Source: Fidelibacterota bacterium (GTDB lineage Bacteria > Fidelibacterota > Fidelibacteria > Fidelibacterales > Fidelibacteraceae). From it: a DNA stretch of 21,131 bases. Positions within the stretch are counted from its first letter, which is position 1; each line of letters starts with the position of its first letter. The notes under the pieces were generated by a model that was not told the origin of the DNA, did not search any database, and saw nothing but the letters and a program-made list of their open reading frames with translations. The position numbers were made by a program, and so were the translations under genes. The stretch lies in the NCBI GenBank assembly GCA_030620575.1, contig JAUXEL010000010.1, positions 1-21,131 of the forward strand, read 5' to 3'. This document shows positions 7,319 through 16,636 of this stretch, in pieces.

Positions 7319-8710
7319 ATGAAACGAAATGCATTCGTAGTATTATTGGGAGTTATCCTTACTGTATCTTCTGTATTTGCAATTACAAACACCGGTGCAG
7401 TATGGTTGCTTATCGCACCCGGCGCCCGGGCAGAAGCTATGGGAGAAGCTCAGGTTGCCATTGCAGATGACGCCTATGCCTCTTATTACAATCCGGCAGG
7501 AATGGCATTCATGGATAAAAATCAGGTCGGTGCTATGTATTCAAAATGGTTACCTAATCTGGTAAGTGATATGTATTATACCTTTTTATCCGGTGGATAT
7601 AAGGTTCCGAATGTTGGGACTTTCGGTGGCCATGCGATATATTTGAATCTTGGTGAACAACAGTGGACTGATGAATACGGGAATAATCTGGGAACTTTTT
7701 ATAGTTATATGATGGCCTTTAGTGGATCTTATGCCACAAAAATACGTGAAAATTCGGCCATTGGCGTTAACCTGAAATTTGCCTATCAGATGCTGAGCCC
7801 TGTAGGCACCCAGGGAGAACAAAATAACGGAAGCTCTTTTCACTTTGGTTTTGATTTTGGCTACCAGGCACGTAACCTTTTGAATAACTACCTTGATTTT
7901 GGTGTTGCCGTCTCGAATATCGGTCCAAAAATTTCCTTTGTTGATATGGCACAAGCTGATCCGCAGCCAACTAACTTAAAATTGGGTATTAATCTGAATT
8001 TGCTGCAGATGGAACACAATAATCTTTCTTTTGTCTTTGATGTCAATAAAATCCTGGCCGGAAATCATCCGTCTATGGATGTTAACAGTAACTATATTAT
8101 TGAATACGGAAACCCGATTATAACAGAATATGGTGAAGAGGCTTATACCGATAATTGGTTTGTTGGTATCTTTACTTCCTTTTCAGATAGCTGGACATAT
8201 AAGGGGGATATTGATTATAGCGGTGACGGTATTATCGGCGGTTATGATGAAGACGGAGAAGAACAAGGTTGGTACAATGCCTATGGTGAAATGATTGAGT
8301 ATGCCCGTGCCGATGGCGGTAGTGCTTACTGGGTTAATACTGAAACCGATGCCATCGTTGACGGACCCGGTATATACAGTGAAGCCGGTGTCGATGTCGG
8401 TTGGGGTGAATTCGGCAATAATGCAGGTCAATTTACTGTTGATAGAGCTGAGGTCGGATCTCAAGGCAACGGTTCGTTAAGAAATGAATTCAATGAATTG
8501 ATCTTAAATACCGGGGTTGAATATATTTATGATAACATGTTCGCTCTGCGTGCTGGTTTTATTTATGACCGTGACGGTGATGTAATGAATCCTACATTTG
8601 GTTTTGGTTTCATTTACCGCGGACTGGGTTTTGATTTTGCTTATACCGGCGGAAGAGAAGGTCACCCTCTTGCAAATACCATGCGTTACAGCCTCCGGTA
8701 TGAATTTTAA
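7319..8710 (+). CDS. PorV/PorQ-family outer-membrane protein with an acidic Ca-binding-like insertion
   Basis: The product has 463 residues. A signal peptide is cleaved probably after VFA (residue 21). ARAEAMGEAQVAIADDAYASYYNPAGMAF fits the PorV/PorQ N-terminal block in which NPAG is the hallmark; it is a FadL-like barrel ending in a terminal Phe (RYEF). PorV in the type IX secretion system is a shuttle that takes CTD-bearing cargo to the attachment complex, and the next gene encodes a CTD-bearing protein. Around residues 297-313 there is an acidic DIDYSGDG...YDEDGEE stretch, like the aspartate-rich calcium loops of dockerin or thrombospondin type 3 repeats, inside a long probable surface loop (about 270-390). 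AGGAG lies 9 nt before the ATG. Which PorV-family branch it belongs to is not settled. Confidence 0.82.
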   Translation: MKRNAFVVLLGVILTVSSVFAITNTGAVWLLIAPGARAEAMGEAQVAIADDAYASYYNPAGMAFMDKNQVGAMYSKWLPNLVSDMYYTFLSGGYKVPNVGTFGGHAIYLNLGEQQWTDEYGNNLGTFYSYMMAFSGSYATKIRENSAIGVNLKFAYQMLSPVGTQGEQNNGSSFHFGFDFGYQARNLLNNYLDFGVAVSNIGPKISFVDMAQADPQPTNLKLGINLNLLQMEHNNLSFVFDVNKILAGNHPSMDVNSNYIIEYGNPIITEYGEEAYTDNWFVGIFTSFSDSWTYKGDIDYSGDGIIGGYDEDGEEQGWYNAYGEMIEYARADGGSAYWVNTETDAIVDGPGIYSEAGVDVGWGEFGNNAGQFTVDRAEVGSQGNGSLRNEFNELILNTGVEYIYDNMFALRAGFIYDRDGDVMNPTFGFGFIYRGLGFDFAYTGGREGHPLANTMRYSLRYEF

Positions 8711-8736
8711 ATAACCTCATCCGCTGGGCGGTATAA

Positions 8737-11487
8737 ATGAAAAAATATTTTCTTTTAATATGGATAGTATTCAGCTTCATTTCTCTTGAAGCTGAATTAT
8801 TATCTCCCCGTATTTTACCCGGAACGCGTAATTATGTTACTTTGCGGGTTGAATTTCAGGCAGACAGTTACCCTGGTACAACCGGAAACGGGCACTTTAT
8901 GCAGACCGAATGGACCGGGCATGATACTGATTATGTAATTGATGCTCTCCCCCATGACCGTGCATATTTTCAATCCCATCTGCTATTCATTAATAATTAC
9001 TGGAATAGCGTTTCTAACGGCCGGATCAACTTGAATTTGAGTAATAATATGCTGCTTCCTTTAACTTCACAGGCATATACCGTGGCTCATGATATGCGTT
9101 ATTATTCTAATCCCGACAGTCTGGATTACCGGCTGGCACAATTTATATATGAAACCGTAAAAACTTCCGTTGATGCCGCAGAGTTTGTATCCGCCAATGA
9201 CGGTATGATCATTTATCATGCCGGTGTGGGGCAGGATTTTAATATCGATCTGGATAATTCTCCCTTTGATATTCCATCTTTCTATTTTGATGAAACCTAT
9301 TTATCACAGTATCTGCCGGCAGATAAATTTATATGGCTAATAGCTGAAGGTTGCAGCAAGGGCATTGTATTACCCGAATCGCAAAATCAATTAAATCTGA
9401 ATATTGCCTTAAATGGCACTGAAATATTATTAAGCGGCATGCTTCTCGGTTTGCCGACTTTGTATAATACTGAAACCGGTCGCTCCGGTGCCGGAATTTA
9501 CGGACTTATGGACCAAGGTTCCAATAACGGCAGCGGACTGTGTCCCATTATGCCCAGCGCTTTTGAGCGGTATCTTTTAGGTGCGGTAGAACCCCGGGTG
9601 CTTAATCAAAGTCAATCGGTTAATCTTCTTCCGGATCTTGTATATGAGATCCCCATCAGCAGCAATGAATATTTTCTGCTGGAATTTCGAAAAAACACTG
9701 GCGTATGGGCGGATTCACTCTTATGGGTGCGGAATGATATTACAAATTATCTAAATGTCCTTCAGGCGATGGATTCCATGGGGGTTGTCAATTATACTCT
9801 GGAAAACGGTGTTCTTACAAGCTTAAGTAACTATAATCTTAGCCTCCCCACTTCCGGTCTGTTGATCTGGCATGTGGTAGAACCTGACGTTTTCAGCGAA
9901 AATCCTAATGGCGGCGATATACCCATACTAAATCTTGTTGAAGCTGACGGCGGGGATGATATAGGAAAATTCTATAACACCTTCGATCCGTCAATAAATA
10001 ACGGCTGGAAATGGGATATGTGGTTTAAGAACAATCCTGCTTACAGCGATAATAACCCCAGTGCATACAAAATGCAGTTTAATAATAATACACATCCTGA
10101 TACACGCAGTGTTTATGGTACTTCTACCGGAATAAATATCCGGGATTTTCGTTTTTATGCTGATTCTGTTGTCATTCAGCTGGAAATAGATTCTCCTGTA
10201 AAATATAATTTTCATCATCTTGTTTTTGATGAATTTACCGCATCTATTCCGCCTTTTCCCGGCGATGAACGGATTCCCGTCGGTTTTCGTGACAGTAGTT
10301 TGATCCTATTAGATAACGGAAATCTTACAACGGTGTATACCCATTCGCAAGCGTATCCCAAAAACAACACTGCCTTGCTTACATACGATAACGGTATTAT
10401 TCACGTTATTAACGAAGGAACAACTGCCGAAATAGCAAAACTCGAATATTTCGGAGCGGGCTTAGTTCTTGCACAAACAAAAACACTGGATCATCCCCTT
10501 GATTTGACGCATCTTTCGGTTTATGACAATTCGCTCTTTTTACCACCCGCAATGCAGGAAGATGAATTATATATGCTGAATATTGCTTCTTGGACTACGA
10601 CAGTTCTTGATACCGGATCCTTATCTTTTATTCCTTATCTGCATCAGCAAACATTGCAGTTTGTCAATGCAAGTGACGCGGTTTTTATGAATGATACCCT
10701 TATTACCGCGGTCAATGAAGGTTTTTCGTACCATGGAGGACCCGTATTGGCTTCGGACCATCACATCAGGCAGTTGATACCTGTTCATTTAAATGATGAC
10801 GGGTTATTTGAGATCCTGGTATTATCAGATTATTTAGAGCAACCCGTATTATCTGCTTTTACTCATTACGGCTACCTTATGGATGGATTTCCTGTTTTTC
10901 AGAACTATCAGGATATCCGGGTTTATTATCATGCCGGTGTGGCACATATTATCGCTTACGATCCATCCGGAGTCATTGATGTATACGATACAGGTGGTGA
11001 TCTTGAATATTCACTTCCTGCTCCTGTTGATGCAACATCCTTGTTCATGGAACAGGTATCTGCCGACACCGCCTGGCTTGTTGCTGATGGTAGTATCTAT
11101 GCTATCGCCAGTGATTCCGTTTATTGGGGATATCAGGGAAAAGACGCGGCATATTCAAATACACATCGTGTCACTCAAGCAGCGACACCGCTTGTATCTC
11201 AAACATTAATTAAAGATGGATTGATCTATAATTATCCCAATCCAATTGAAAATAATATTACGCGTTTTCGCTATTTTGCATGCGGAGCGCAATCTGTTAC
11301 TATTAATATTTATCAGCTAAGCGGGCGATTTATTGAAACATTAACACAAACTCCGGTTGATGACCAGTGGAATGAAGTCATCTGGGATGTTTCCGCTCTG
11401 GAATCCGGTGTATATATCGCGAAAATTGATGTAAGCGGTAATGGCGGGACTGAAATCTATTTTGTTAAACCGGCTATTTTAAAATAA
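8737..11487 (+). CDS. Secreted M6-like pseudo-protease with T9SS type A sorting domain
   Basis: This 916-residue protein begins with a signal peptide (to about residue 19). Residues 30-480 resemble M6 (immune inhibitor A-like) metalloproteases, with GLPTLYN (238-244) and GIYGLMDQGSNNGSG matching the GLPDLYD and WSLMGxGSWNG blocks. The HExxH zinc motif that should precede GLP reads LLSGM (231-235), so both His and the catalytic Glu are gone. Residues about 490-820 look like a beta-propeller, with an FG-GAP/VCBS-like LNDDGLFEILV. The last 88 residues (829-916) form a clear T9SS sorting domain: YNYPNPIENNITRFRY, VTINIYQLSGR, WDVSALESGVYIAKI. It is probably a surface or secreted binding protein rather than an enzyme. 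It starts 26 nt after the PorV-like gene and ends 1 nt before the next gene. Confidence 0.8.
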   Translation: MKKYFLLIWIVFSFISLEAELLSPRILPGTRNYVTLRVEFQADSYPGTTGNGHFMQTEWTGHDTDYVIDALPHDRAYFQSHLLFINNYWNSVSNGRINLNLSNNMLLPLTSQAYTVAHDMRYYSNPDSLDYRLAQFIYETVKTSVDAAEFVSANDGMIIYHAGVGQDFNIDLDNSPFDIPSFYFDETYLSQYLPADKFIWLIAEGCSKGIVLPESQNQLNLNIALNGTEILLSGMLLGLPTLYNTETGRSGAGIYGLMDQGSNNGSGLCPIMPSAFERYLLGAVEPRVLNQSQSVNLLPDLVYEIPISSNEYFLLEFRKNTGVWADSLLWVRNDITNYLNVLQAMDSMGVVNYTLENGVLTSLSNYNLSLPTSGLLIWHVVEPDVFSENPNGGDIPILNLVEADGGDDIGKFYNTFDPSINNGWKWDMWFKNNPAYSDNNPSAYKMQFNNNTHPDTRSVYGTSTGINIRDFRFYADSVVIQLEIDSPVKYNFHHLVFDEFTASIPPFPGDERIPVGFRDSSLILLDNGNLTTVYTHSQAYPKNNTALLTYDNGIIHVINEGTTAEIAKLEYFGAGLVLAQTKTLDHPLDLTHLSVYDNSLFLPPAMQEDELYMLNIASWTTTVLDTGSLSFIPYLHQQTLQFVNASDAVFMNDTLITAVNEGFSYHGGPVLASDHHIRQLIPVHLNDDGLFEILVLSDYLEQPVLSAFTHYGYLMDGFPVFQNYQDIRVYYHAGVAHIIAYDPSGVIDVYDTGGDLEYSLPAPVDATSLFMEQVSADTAWLVADGSIYAIASDSVYWGYQGKDAAYSNTHRVTQAATPLVSQTLIKDGLIYNYPNPIENNITRFRYFACGAQSVTINIYQLSGRFIETLTQTPVDDQWNEVIWDVSALESGVYIAKIDVSGNGGTEIYFVKPAILK

Positions 11488-11488
11488 T

Positions 11489-14458
11489 ATGACTATATCA
11501 CAAAAATTAATCCTGCTTTTTTTCGTTACAACTGTCATGCTGACACCGCTCCTGGCGCAATATGAGCCCCATCACCCTGAACTTGAATGGAAAACGGCGC
11601 ATACCGAACATTTTATATTTCACTATCATGAGGGTACCGACTGGTCTCTGCGCATGGCTATGGAAGTGGCAGAAACCATCTATCCTTATGTTACCGGATT
11701 ATACCAGTGGGAGCCTCGGGAAAAAACCCATATTGTTATTCAGGATACGGATGATTATGCAAACGGTGGCGCCTACTACTTTGATAATAAAATTCTTATC
11801 TGGGCGTCTCCCTTAGAATTTGATCTGCGGGGAAATCACCAGTGGATGTGGAATGTGCTGACCCACGAATTTTCTCATATTATTTCCCTTGGCGCCTCCA
11901 TGAAATATCCGATCAATATTCCCATGTTTTATATGCAGTGGATTGACCGCGAAATTCCCATAAAAGAAAATATCATTCTTGAATATCCTAAGGGTATCGC
12001 TTCTCTCCCGATTGCCAATTCCATCGTTCCCATGTGGTGGGCAGAAGGCGTGGCACAATATCAATACGAAAAAAGTCAACATGATTTCTGGGATTCGCAC
12101 CGGGATATGATCCTGCGGGATCGTACTCTTAATAACCGCTTTATGAGCTGGAACGATATCGGCCATTTCGGTCATTCCGGAATTGGAAATGAAGTGGTAT
12201 ATAATACCGGATATGCTTTTGCTTCCTATCTTGCAGACCGCTTTGGCAGCAGCATTCATGCTAAAATTGCCAAAGCAGCCCGTAATAAATTGCAGTTCTC
12301 ATTTAACAGGATACTGAAGGATGTAACAGGAATAAACGGAAAAGAATTATACAACGAATTTATGGATCATACCCGGGCAGATTATTTAAACCATACTGCA
12401 ACTATCCGTGAACATGTTGAAGAAGGGGATGTTTTTTTTGACGAAGGTCCCGGCAATTTTCTGTCCTCTTACTCACCCGGCGGGAAACATTTTGTTTTTC
12501 AATCCAGTAAAGGATATGATTACATCAGTTTTAACTTTTTATACACGATGGAAAACGGGAAAGCGAAAAAAATATCAAAAAATCGTGTACGCGGTAATGT
12601 TGCCTGGTCACCGGACGGTGCAAAGGTCTATTTTTCTCAGCGCCAAAAATCTAATATTTACGGTTCTACCTGGTTTGACCTGATGGAATATGATTTTGAG
12701 ACAAAAAAACTTACACGTATGACATACGATGCGCGTATTTATTCTGTAACGGCAGACAAAGATGGACAACTTTATGTTATCCGCGTATATGACGGCACCC
12801 ATAATATCTTCCGCTATGATCCCGTTGATTCTGCCATGGTTGATTTAACCAATTTTACCCATGGTGAACAGGTTTTCATCATGCAGATCCATCCTGACGG
12901 GAAAACGATATATTTTGATATGGCGATCAATCATGGACGGGATATTTATTTTCTGGATCTGGAAAACGGTGATATACAACCTTATATTTTTGATATTAGC
13001 TGTGATAATCGTACACCTTCTATTACGACAGACGGAAATATCATGTATTATGCGTCGGACCGCAGCGGTATCTTTAATATTTACCGGCTTGATCTCGCTT
13101 CCGATGCGGAACCTGAATTGATGACCAATGTCATTGGCGCAGCCATGTATCCTGCAATTAACAACGACACCCTTACCTATACCCTCTTTAAGGAAGGCCG
13201 TTTTTCATTGTATCAACGGGATATAAAAACAACAATACCTGCTGAATACGCAAAATATAAAGAGTATAGTTTTCCAACTATAATGCAATCCTGTGCAGGG
13301 CTCTGTTCTATTGAAGCACAAGCATACGAATATCAGTTCAGTAATTTATTCTTTGTCCCTTTTTTACAATATGATTACAACGCGCTGAAAGCCGGATTGA
13401 TCTTTTATCAGAATGAGGTTTTGAATAAATTTGATCTTTTTGCCATGGCGGATATCAATGCCCGCGGAGATTATGACATTGTTGCCCGGCTTGATTTTAA
13501 CCAGTTTTTACCCCGTTTTTATGCAGAAGTGTATGCAATCGGATTATCCCGGACAGATACCATTTTATATAATGATTACTGGGAAATGGAACAAAAACTG
13601 CGTTTTTCACTCTCTGAGGCAACATTGGGGGTTCATTACACCTGGCAAAATCTTCATTATTTTGAACTCTCAGCCACTACCGGTCAATATACATCCAATA
13701 TTAAAGGTGAATTTAACGATCCTTCGCTGGGATTGGTCAAATTTGTTCCCTCAACGTATTATAAAGGGCAACGTATCCAATTATGTTATCAGGCAGATTT
13801 TACCCGGCGGCATTGGCAAAGCAATATTTCACCCACTCGCGGGTTCCGAGTAAATAACGCTGTTATTGCCTATGATTTTAATCAGTTCATCGACGGTTAC
13901 AAAGTGACCAATTACGGGACTTATACCGAGACCTATACCGAGCATTATACTCCGCGTATCGACTGGGATTCCGATATTTTTATTCCTCTCCCCGGGACAA
14001 AACACAGTTCGTTATCATTTAATATTGATGTTGGAATGATGTTCAATACTGAAATTGACAGCTTTTTTAATTATTTTGGCGGAGGGCTCCCGGGACTGAA
14101 AGGCTATCCCTTCTATACGATAGAAGGAACACATAAAGTTATTCTGACATCTACACTCAGATTTCCGGTCACTAAAAAATTAAATGTAAATTTCGAACCT
14201 TTTTCTTTCGAAAATTTTTATATAGGTCTCTACCATCAAATTGGTGACGCATGGACTTTTGGGCATAGTGACCCAAGCTGGAAACAAGATGTGGGTATTG
14301 AAGCACGTATAGGAGGCCATTCCTGGTATGGATTTCCTCTTGCTCTGACATTTGATCTGGTTTATGCTCTTAATATGATCCAATACGATGAATTTGATGT
14401 TACAAAAACCATTGGACATAATTTCCGATTTTATTGGACTATTTTATTTGATTTCTAA
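11489..14458 (+). CDS. Metalloprotease / TolB-like propeller / Omp85-type barrel fusion
   Basis: This 989-residue protein has three parts. A signal peptide (cleavage after LLA, residue 23) leads into a gluzincin-like peptidase domain with HEFSH (126-130) and a downstream WWAEG whose Glu186 fits the third zinc ligand, as in the peptidase MA-like family. Residues about 320-580 carry TolB/PD40-type propeller strands: YSPGGKHFVF, AWSPDGAKVYFS, IHPDGKTIYF, ITTDGNIMYYASDRSG. From about 615 a C-terminal barrel of the Omp85/BamA surface-antigen type follows, with SPTRGFRVNN (about 780), GGGLPGLKGYPFYTIEG (about 864) and a terminal Phe (LFDF). I see no POTRA repeats; protease and propeller take their place. 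By Omp85 topology both should face the periplasm. The role is unknown; processing or assembly of envelope proteins is inference. Confidence 0.82.
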   Translation: MTISQKLILLFFVTTVMLTPLLAQYEPHHPELEWKTAHTEHFIFHYHEGTDWSLRMAMEVAETIYPYVTGLYQWEPREKTHIVIQDTDDYANGGAYYFDNKILIWASPLEFDLRGNHQWMWNVLTHEFSHIISLGASMKYPINIPMFYMQWIDREIPIKENIILEYPKGIASLPIANSIVPMWWAEGVAQYQYEKSQHDFWDSHRDMILRDRTLNNRFMSWNDIGHFGHSGIGNEVVYNTGYAFASYLADRFGSSIHAKIAKAARNKLQFSFNRILKDVTGINGKELYNEFMDHTRADYLNHTATIREHVEEGDVFFDEGPGNFLSSYSPGGKHFVFQSSKGYDYISFNFLYTMENGKAKKISKNRVRGNVAWSPDGAKVYFSQRQKSNIYGSTWFDLMEYDFETKKLTRMTYDARIYSVTADKDGQLYVIRVYDGTHNIFRYDPVDSAMVDLTNFTHGEQVFIMQIHPDGKTIYFDMAINHGRDIYFLDLENGDIQPYIFDISCDNRTPSITTDGNIMYYASDRSGIFNIYRLDLASDAEPELMTNVIGAAMYPAINNDTLTYTLFKEGRFSLYQRDIKTTIPAEYAKYKEYSFPTIMQSCAGLCSIEAQAYEYQFSNLFFVPFLQYDYNALKAGLIFYQNEVLNKFDLFAMADINARGDYDIVARLDFNQFLPRFYAEVYAIGLSRTDTILYNDYWEMEQKLRFSLSEATLGVHYTWQNLHYFELSATTGQYTSNIKGEFNDPSLGLVKFVPSTYYKGQRIQLCYQADFTRRHWQSNISPTRGFRVNNAVIAYDFNQFIDGYKVTNYGTYTETYTEHYTPRIDWDSDIFIPLPGTKHSSLSFNIDVGMMFNTEIDSFFNYFGGGLPGLKGYPFYTIEGTHKVILTSTLRFPVTKKLNVNFEPFSFENFYIGLYHQIGDAWTFGHSDPSWKQDVGIEARIGGHSWYGFPLALTFDLVYALNMIQYDEFDVTKTIGHNFRFYWTILFDF

Positions 14459-14470
14459 TACGGGATGCAT

Positions 14471-15253
14471 ATGAAACGTTTCATTATACCATTTATTATG
14501 ATCTTTACTCTCCTGAATGCTCAGGCACCGGAAAAGATCCATTCCAAATCCATCCCTTTGGGCGTTGGACTTTCTACTGTCTTGCCCGGTGCGGGACAAT
14601 GGTATGCCGGCAGTAAAGCAATGGCTGCCCTGTATGTTACACTTGAAGCTGTTTTTATCGGTGGAAATATTTATTTTGTACATCAGGGAGATCAGGCGAT
14701 TGATGATTATAAGGACTTTGCGGATGAATACTGGTTAGTGGAGACATGGCTTGAAAAATATGATCCGGTTAGCGATCCCACCACCCATACTTCCACAGTT
14801 TATGTGGACAACCGGGCATATTCCCCGCAAATCGAATTAAGTTACAATGCCATGATGGCCGATATAGACAACGGATACGAGAATATCAGCATAGATAAAG
14901 ATTACCATTTTTATGAAAATATCGGAAAATACGAGCAATTTAAAGCAGGCTGGGTTGACTGGACACTTGCCGGTGAAGATCCAGGGGATCCAATGGCGGG
15001 TATCTACCCTAAATACTCAGATGATCAGTATGAATACGCGGGCATGCGGCGTGCGGCAAACGATTTATTAAAAATCGGCGGATATTTCGGAACAGCTGTA
15101 TTTTTCAATCATTTTATTTCTGCTATTGATGCGGGATTTCGAATAAAGAAACATCATGCAAATCAGGAAATTTTATGTAAATTATATTATGCGCCGATGA
15201 TCAGCGCGTCAAATATGATAGGTATACAGACAGGAATACATGTGACATTTTAA
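14471..15253 (+). CDS. DUF5683-like membrane protein
   Basis: The product is about 260 residues. A hydrophobic signal-like N-terminus (to NAQA, about residue 19) is followed by PLGVGLSTVLPGAGQWYAGSK and a hydrophobic helix, the layout of DUF5683-type proteins common in FCB genomes (LPGxGQxYxG followed by membrane helices). A long polar middle (about 70-185) separates it from a second hydrophobic segment near residue 200-220 (GGYFGTAVFFNHFISAIDA). Function is unknown. An in-frame ATG at 14465 could also be used, but GGGA at 14462-14465 is better spaced for the ATG at 14471. It sits 12 nt after the barrel fusion and 13 nt before the BamD-like gene, suggesting an outer-membrane role. Confidence 0.7.
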   Translation: MKRFIIPFIMIFTLLNAQAPEKIHSKSIPLGVGLSTVLPGAGQWYAGSKAMAALYVTLEAVFIGGNIYFVHQGDQAIDDYKDFADEYWLVETWLEKYDPVSDPTTHTSTVYVDNRAYSPQIELSYNAMMADIDNGYENISIDKDYHFYENIGKYEQFKAGWVDWTLAGEDPGDPMAGIYPKYSDDQYEYAGMRRAANDLLKIGGYFGTAVFFNHFISAIDAGFRIKKHHANQEILCKLYYAPMISASNMIGIQTGIHVTF

Positions 15254-15266
15254 CCAATGGGATTTT

Positions 15267-16046
15267 ATGAAGAAACATTATCTACTACTCGCTATAATTT
15301 TAATCATCAGCATAATACTAAGCGGATGTTCCGGCTCGAAAGCAAACAAAAAAGAAGATATTAAGCAGGAGCGCACCTATATAGAACGTTATGATGATGC
15401 GATTATATCTTTTGAAGCAAAAAAATATTATAAGTGTCTCGAAGATTTTACTTTTGTGGTATTCAATGCTCCGGGAAGCGATATTGCGGACGATGCGCAA
15501 TTTTATGTAGCATCCTGTCATTTTGAGATGAAAGAATACCTCCTTGCTATTGATGCATACCAGCAATTACTTCGTCGCTGGCCATATAGTGATTTACGGG
15601 AGGAAACCCGGTTTAAAATTGCGGAATGCTATTATGAGCAAAGTCCGGGATACCAGCGCGATCAGGGACATATTCTAAAAGCGATCTTGGCTTATCAGGA
15701 TTTTATTGAAGAATACCCGCTAAGCAATCGCCGTGAAGATTCAGAAAACCGTATCGAAGAACTGAGACTGGGCCTGGCAAAGAAAATTTATGAAGCCGGT
15801 CAACTGTATATGGTCTTGCGCGAATGGAATGCCGCGATAATAACCTTTAAAGAAATTATTGAGACATATTATGATACCCGGATATTAAATGATACCTATC
15901 TGGAAATAGCAAGTTGTTACAGCAAATTATTTCAGCGTGAAGAAATGATCCAAACCCTTGATAAAATTAATGTGGATGCTTTATCCATAAAAGATATGCT
16001 GACATATAACAAATTATTAAAGTTATCAATGGAATGGCCGGAATGA
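15267..16046 (+). CDS. bamD: BamD-like outer-membrane assembly lipoprotein
   Basis: This 259-residue lipoprotein has a clean signal and lipobox (LSGC, Cys21). It then has TPR-type helical repeats: YDDAIISFEAKKYYKCLEDFTFVV, DDAQFYVASCHFEMKEYLLAIDAYQQLLRRWPYSD and AILAYQDFIEEYPLSN, which is the BamD/YfiO pattern (FxxFxxxYPxS). BamD docks to the POTRA domains of BamA in outer-membrane protein insertion. The Omp85-type neighbour upstream lacks POTRA domains, so that is not its obvious partner; a real BamA would be elsewhere. It overlaps nadD (ATGA at 16043). BamD in general is well supported; the partner is not. Confidence 0.85.
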   Translation: MKKHYLLLAIILIISIILSGCSGSKANKKEDIKQERTYIERYDDAIISFEAKKYYKCLEDFTFVVFNAPGSDIADDAQFYVASCHFEMKEYLLAIDAYQQLLRRWPYSDLREETRFKIAECYYEQSPGYQRDQGHILKAILAYQDFIEEYPLSNRREDSENRIEELRLGLAKKIYEAGQLYMVLREWNAAIITFKEIIETYYDTRILNDTYLEIASCYSKLFQREEMIQTLDKINVDALSIKDMLTYNKLLKLSMEWPE

Positions 16047-16633
16047 TAACAATATGCCTCTACGGTGGTGCATTTGATCCTGTTCATAACGGGCATATCC
16101 ATTTTGCAAAGCATATTGTCGATACATTCGATCCCGATGCCTTCGTTTTTATTCCAACCCATTTTTCGCCTTACAAGGGCACACAAAAATATGCCGATGA
16201 TAGCCATCGTTTGCAAATGCTTGAAATAGCAACCCGCTTTGTCCCGAATTCCTCAGTTTCCCGCTGTGAGATCGACCGTAAGGGAATTTCCTATACCATT
16301 GATACACTCAAAGCATTTCGCACTTTATATCCCCTGCATCGCCTGATGTGGGTGATTGGGGATGATCATCTTCAATCTCTAAAAAAGTGGAAAGGATACC
16401 CGGAACATTTTGATCACTGCGATTTTATTGTACTGCCGCGGCATGATCAATCAAATCTCAAAGACCGTATCGCTTTACATCCTTTCCAACAAAAAATACA
16501 TGCCTTATCCGCGAATATTATACCGATATCTTCGTCTCAGATCCGTACAGACATTGCTGAGGGTAAATCTATTTTATCCTATGTGCCTAAAGAAATAAAT
16601 GATTATATTCACGCTAACAAACTTTATAGGTAA
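16043..16633 (+). CDS. nadD: Nicotinate-nucleotide adenylyltransferase
   Basis: This protein of about 196 residues transfers AMP from ATP to nicotinic acid mononucleotide, giving deamido-NAD in NAD synthesis. The nucleotidyltransferase signature GGAFDPVHNGH (8-18) and the C-terminal ISSSQIR, equivalent to the ISSTxIR motif, are both present. WVIGDDHLQSLKKW matches the conserved GxDxxxxxxxW block. I prefer the ATG at 16043, which overlaps the bamD stop as ATGA and puts the usual few residues before the GG; an ATG at 16034 is the alternative. It is separated from the exchanger gene by only 3 nt. Confidence 0.93.
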   Translation: MITICLYGGAFDPVHNGHIHFAKHIVDTFDPDAFVFIPTHFSPYKGTQKYADDSHRLQMLEIATRFVPNSSVSRCEIDRKGISYTIDTLKAFRTLYPLHRLMWVIGDDHLQSLKKWKGYPEHFDHCDFIVLPRHDQSNLKDRIALHPFQQKIHALSANIIPISSSQIRTDIAEGKSILSYVPKEINDYIHANKLYR

Positions 16634-16636
16634 TGC

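Noticed and set aside
11813..12259. Open frame of 148 codons on the - strand inside the protease-barrel fusion gene
   Set aside because: It lies antisense to a gene with clear domain motifs, has no recognisable protein features and no ribosome binding context.
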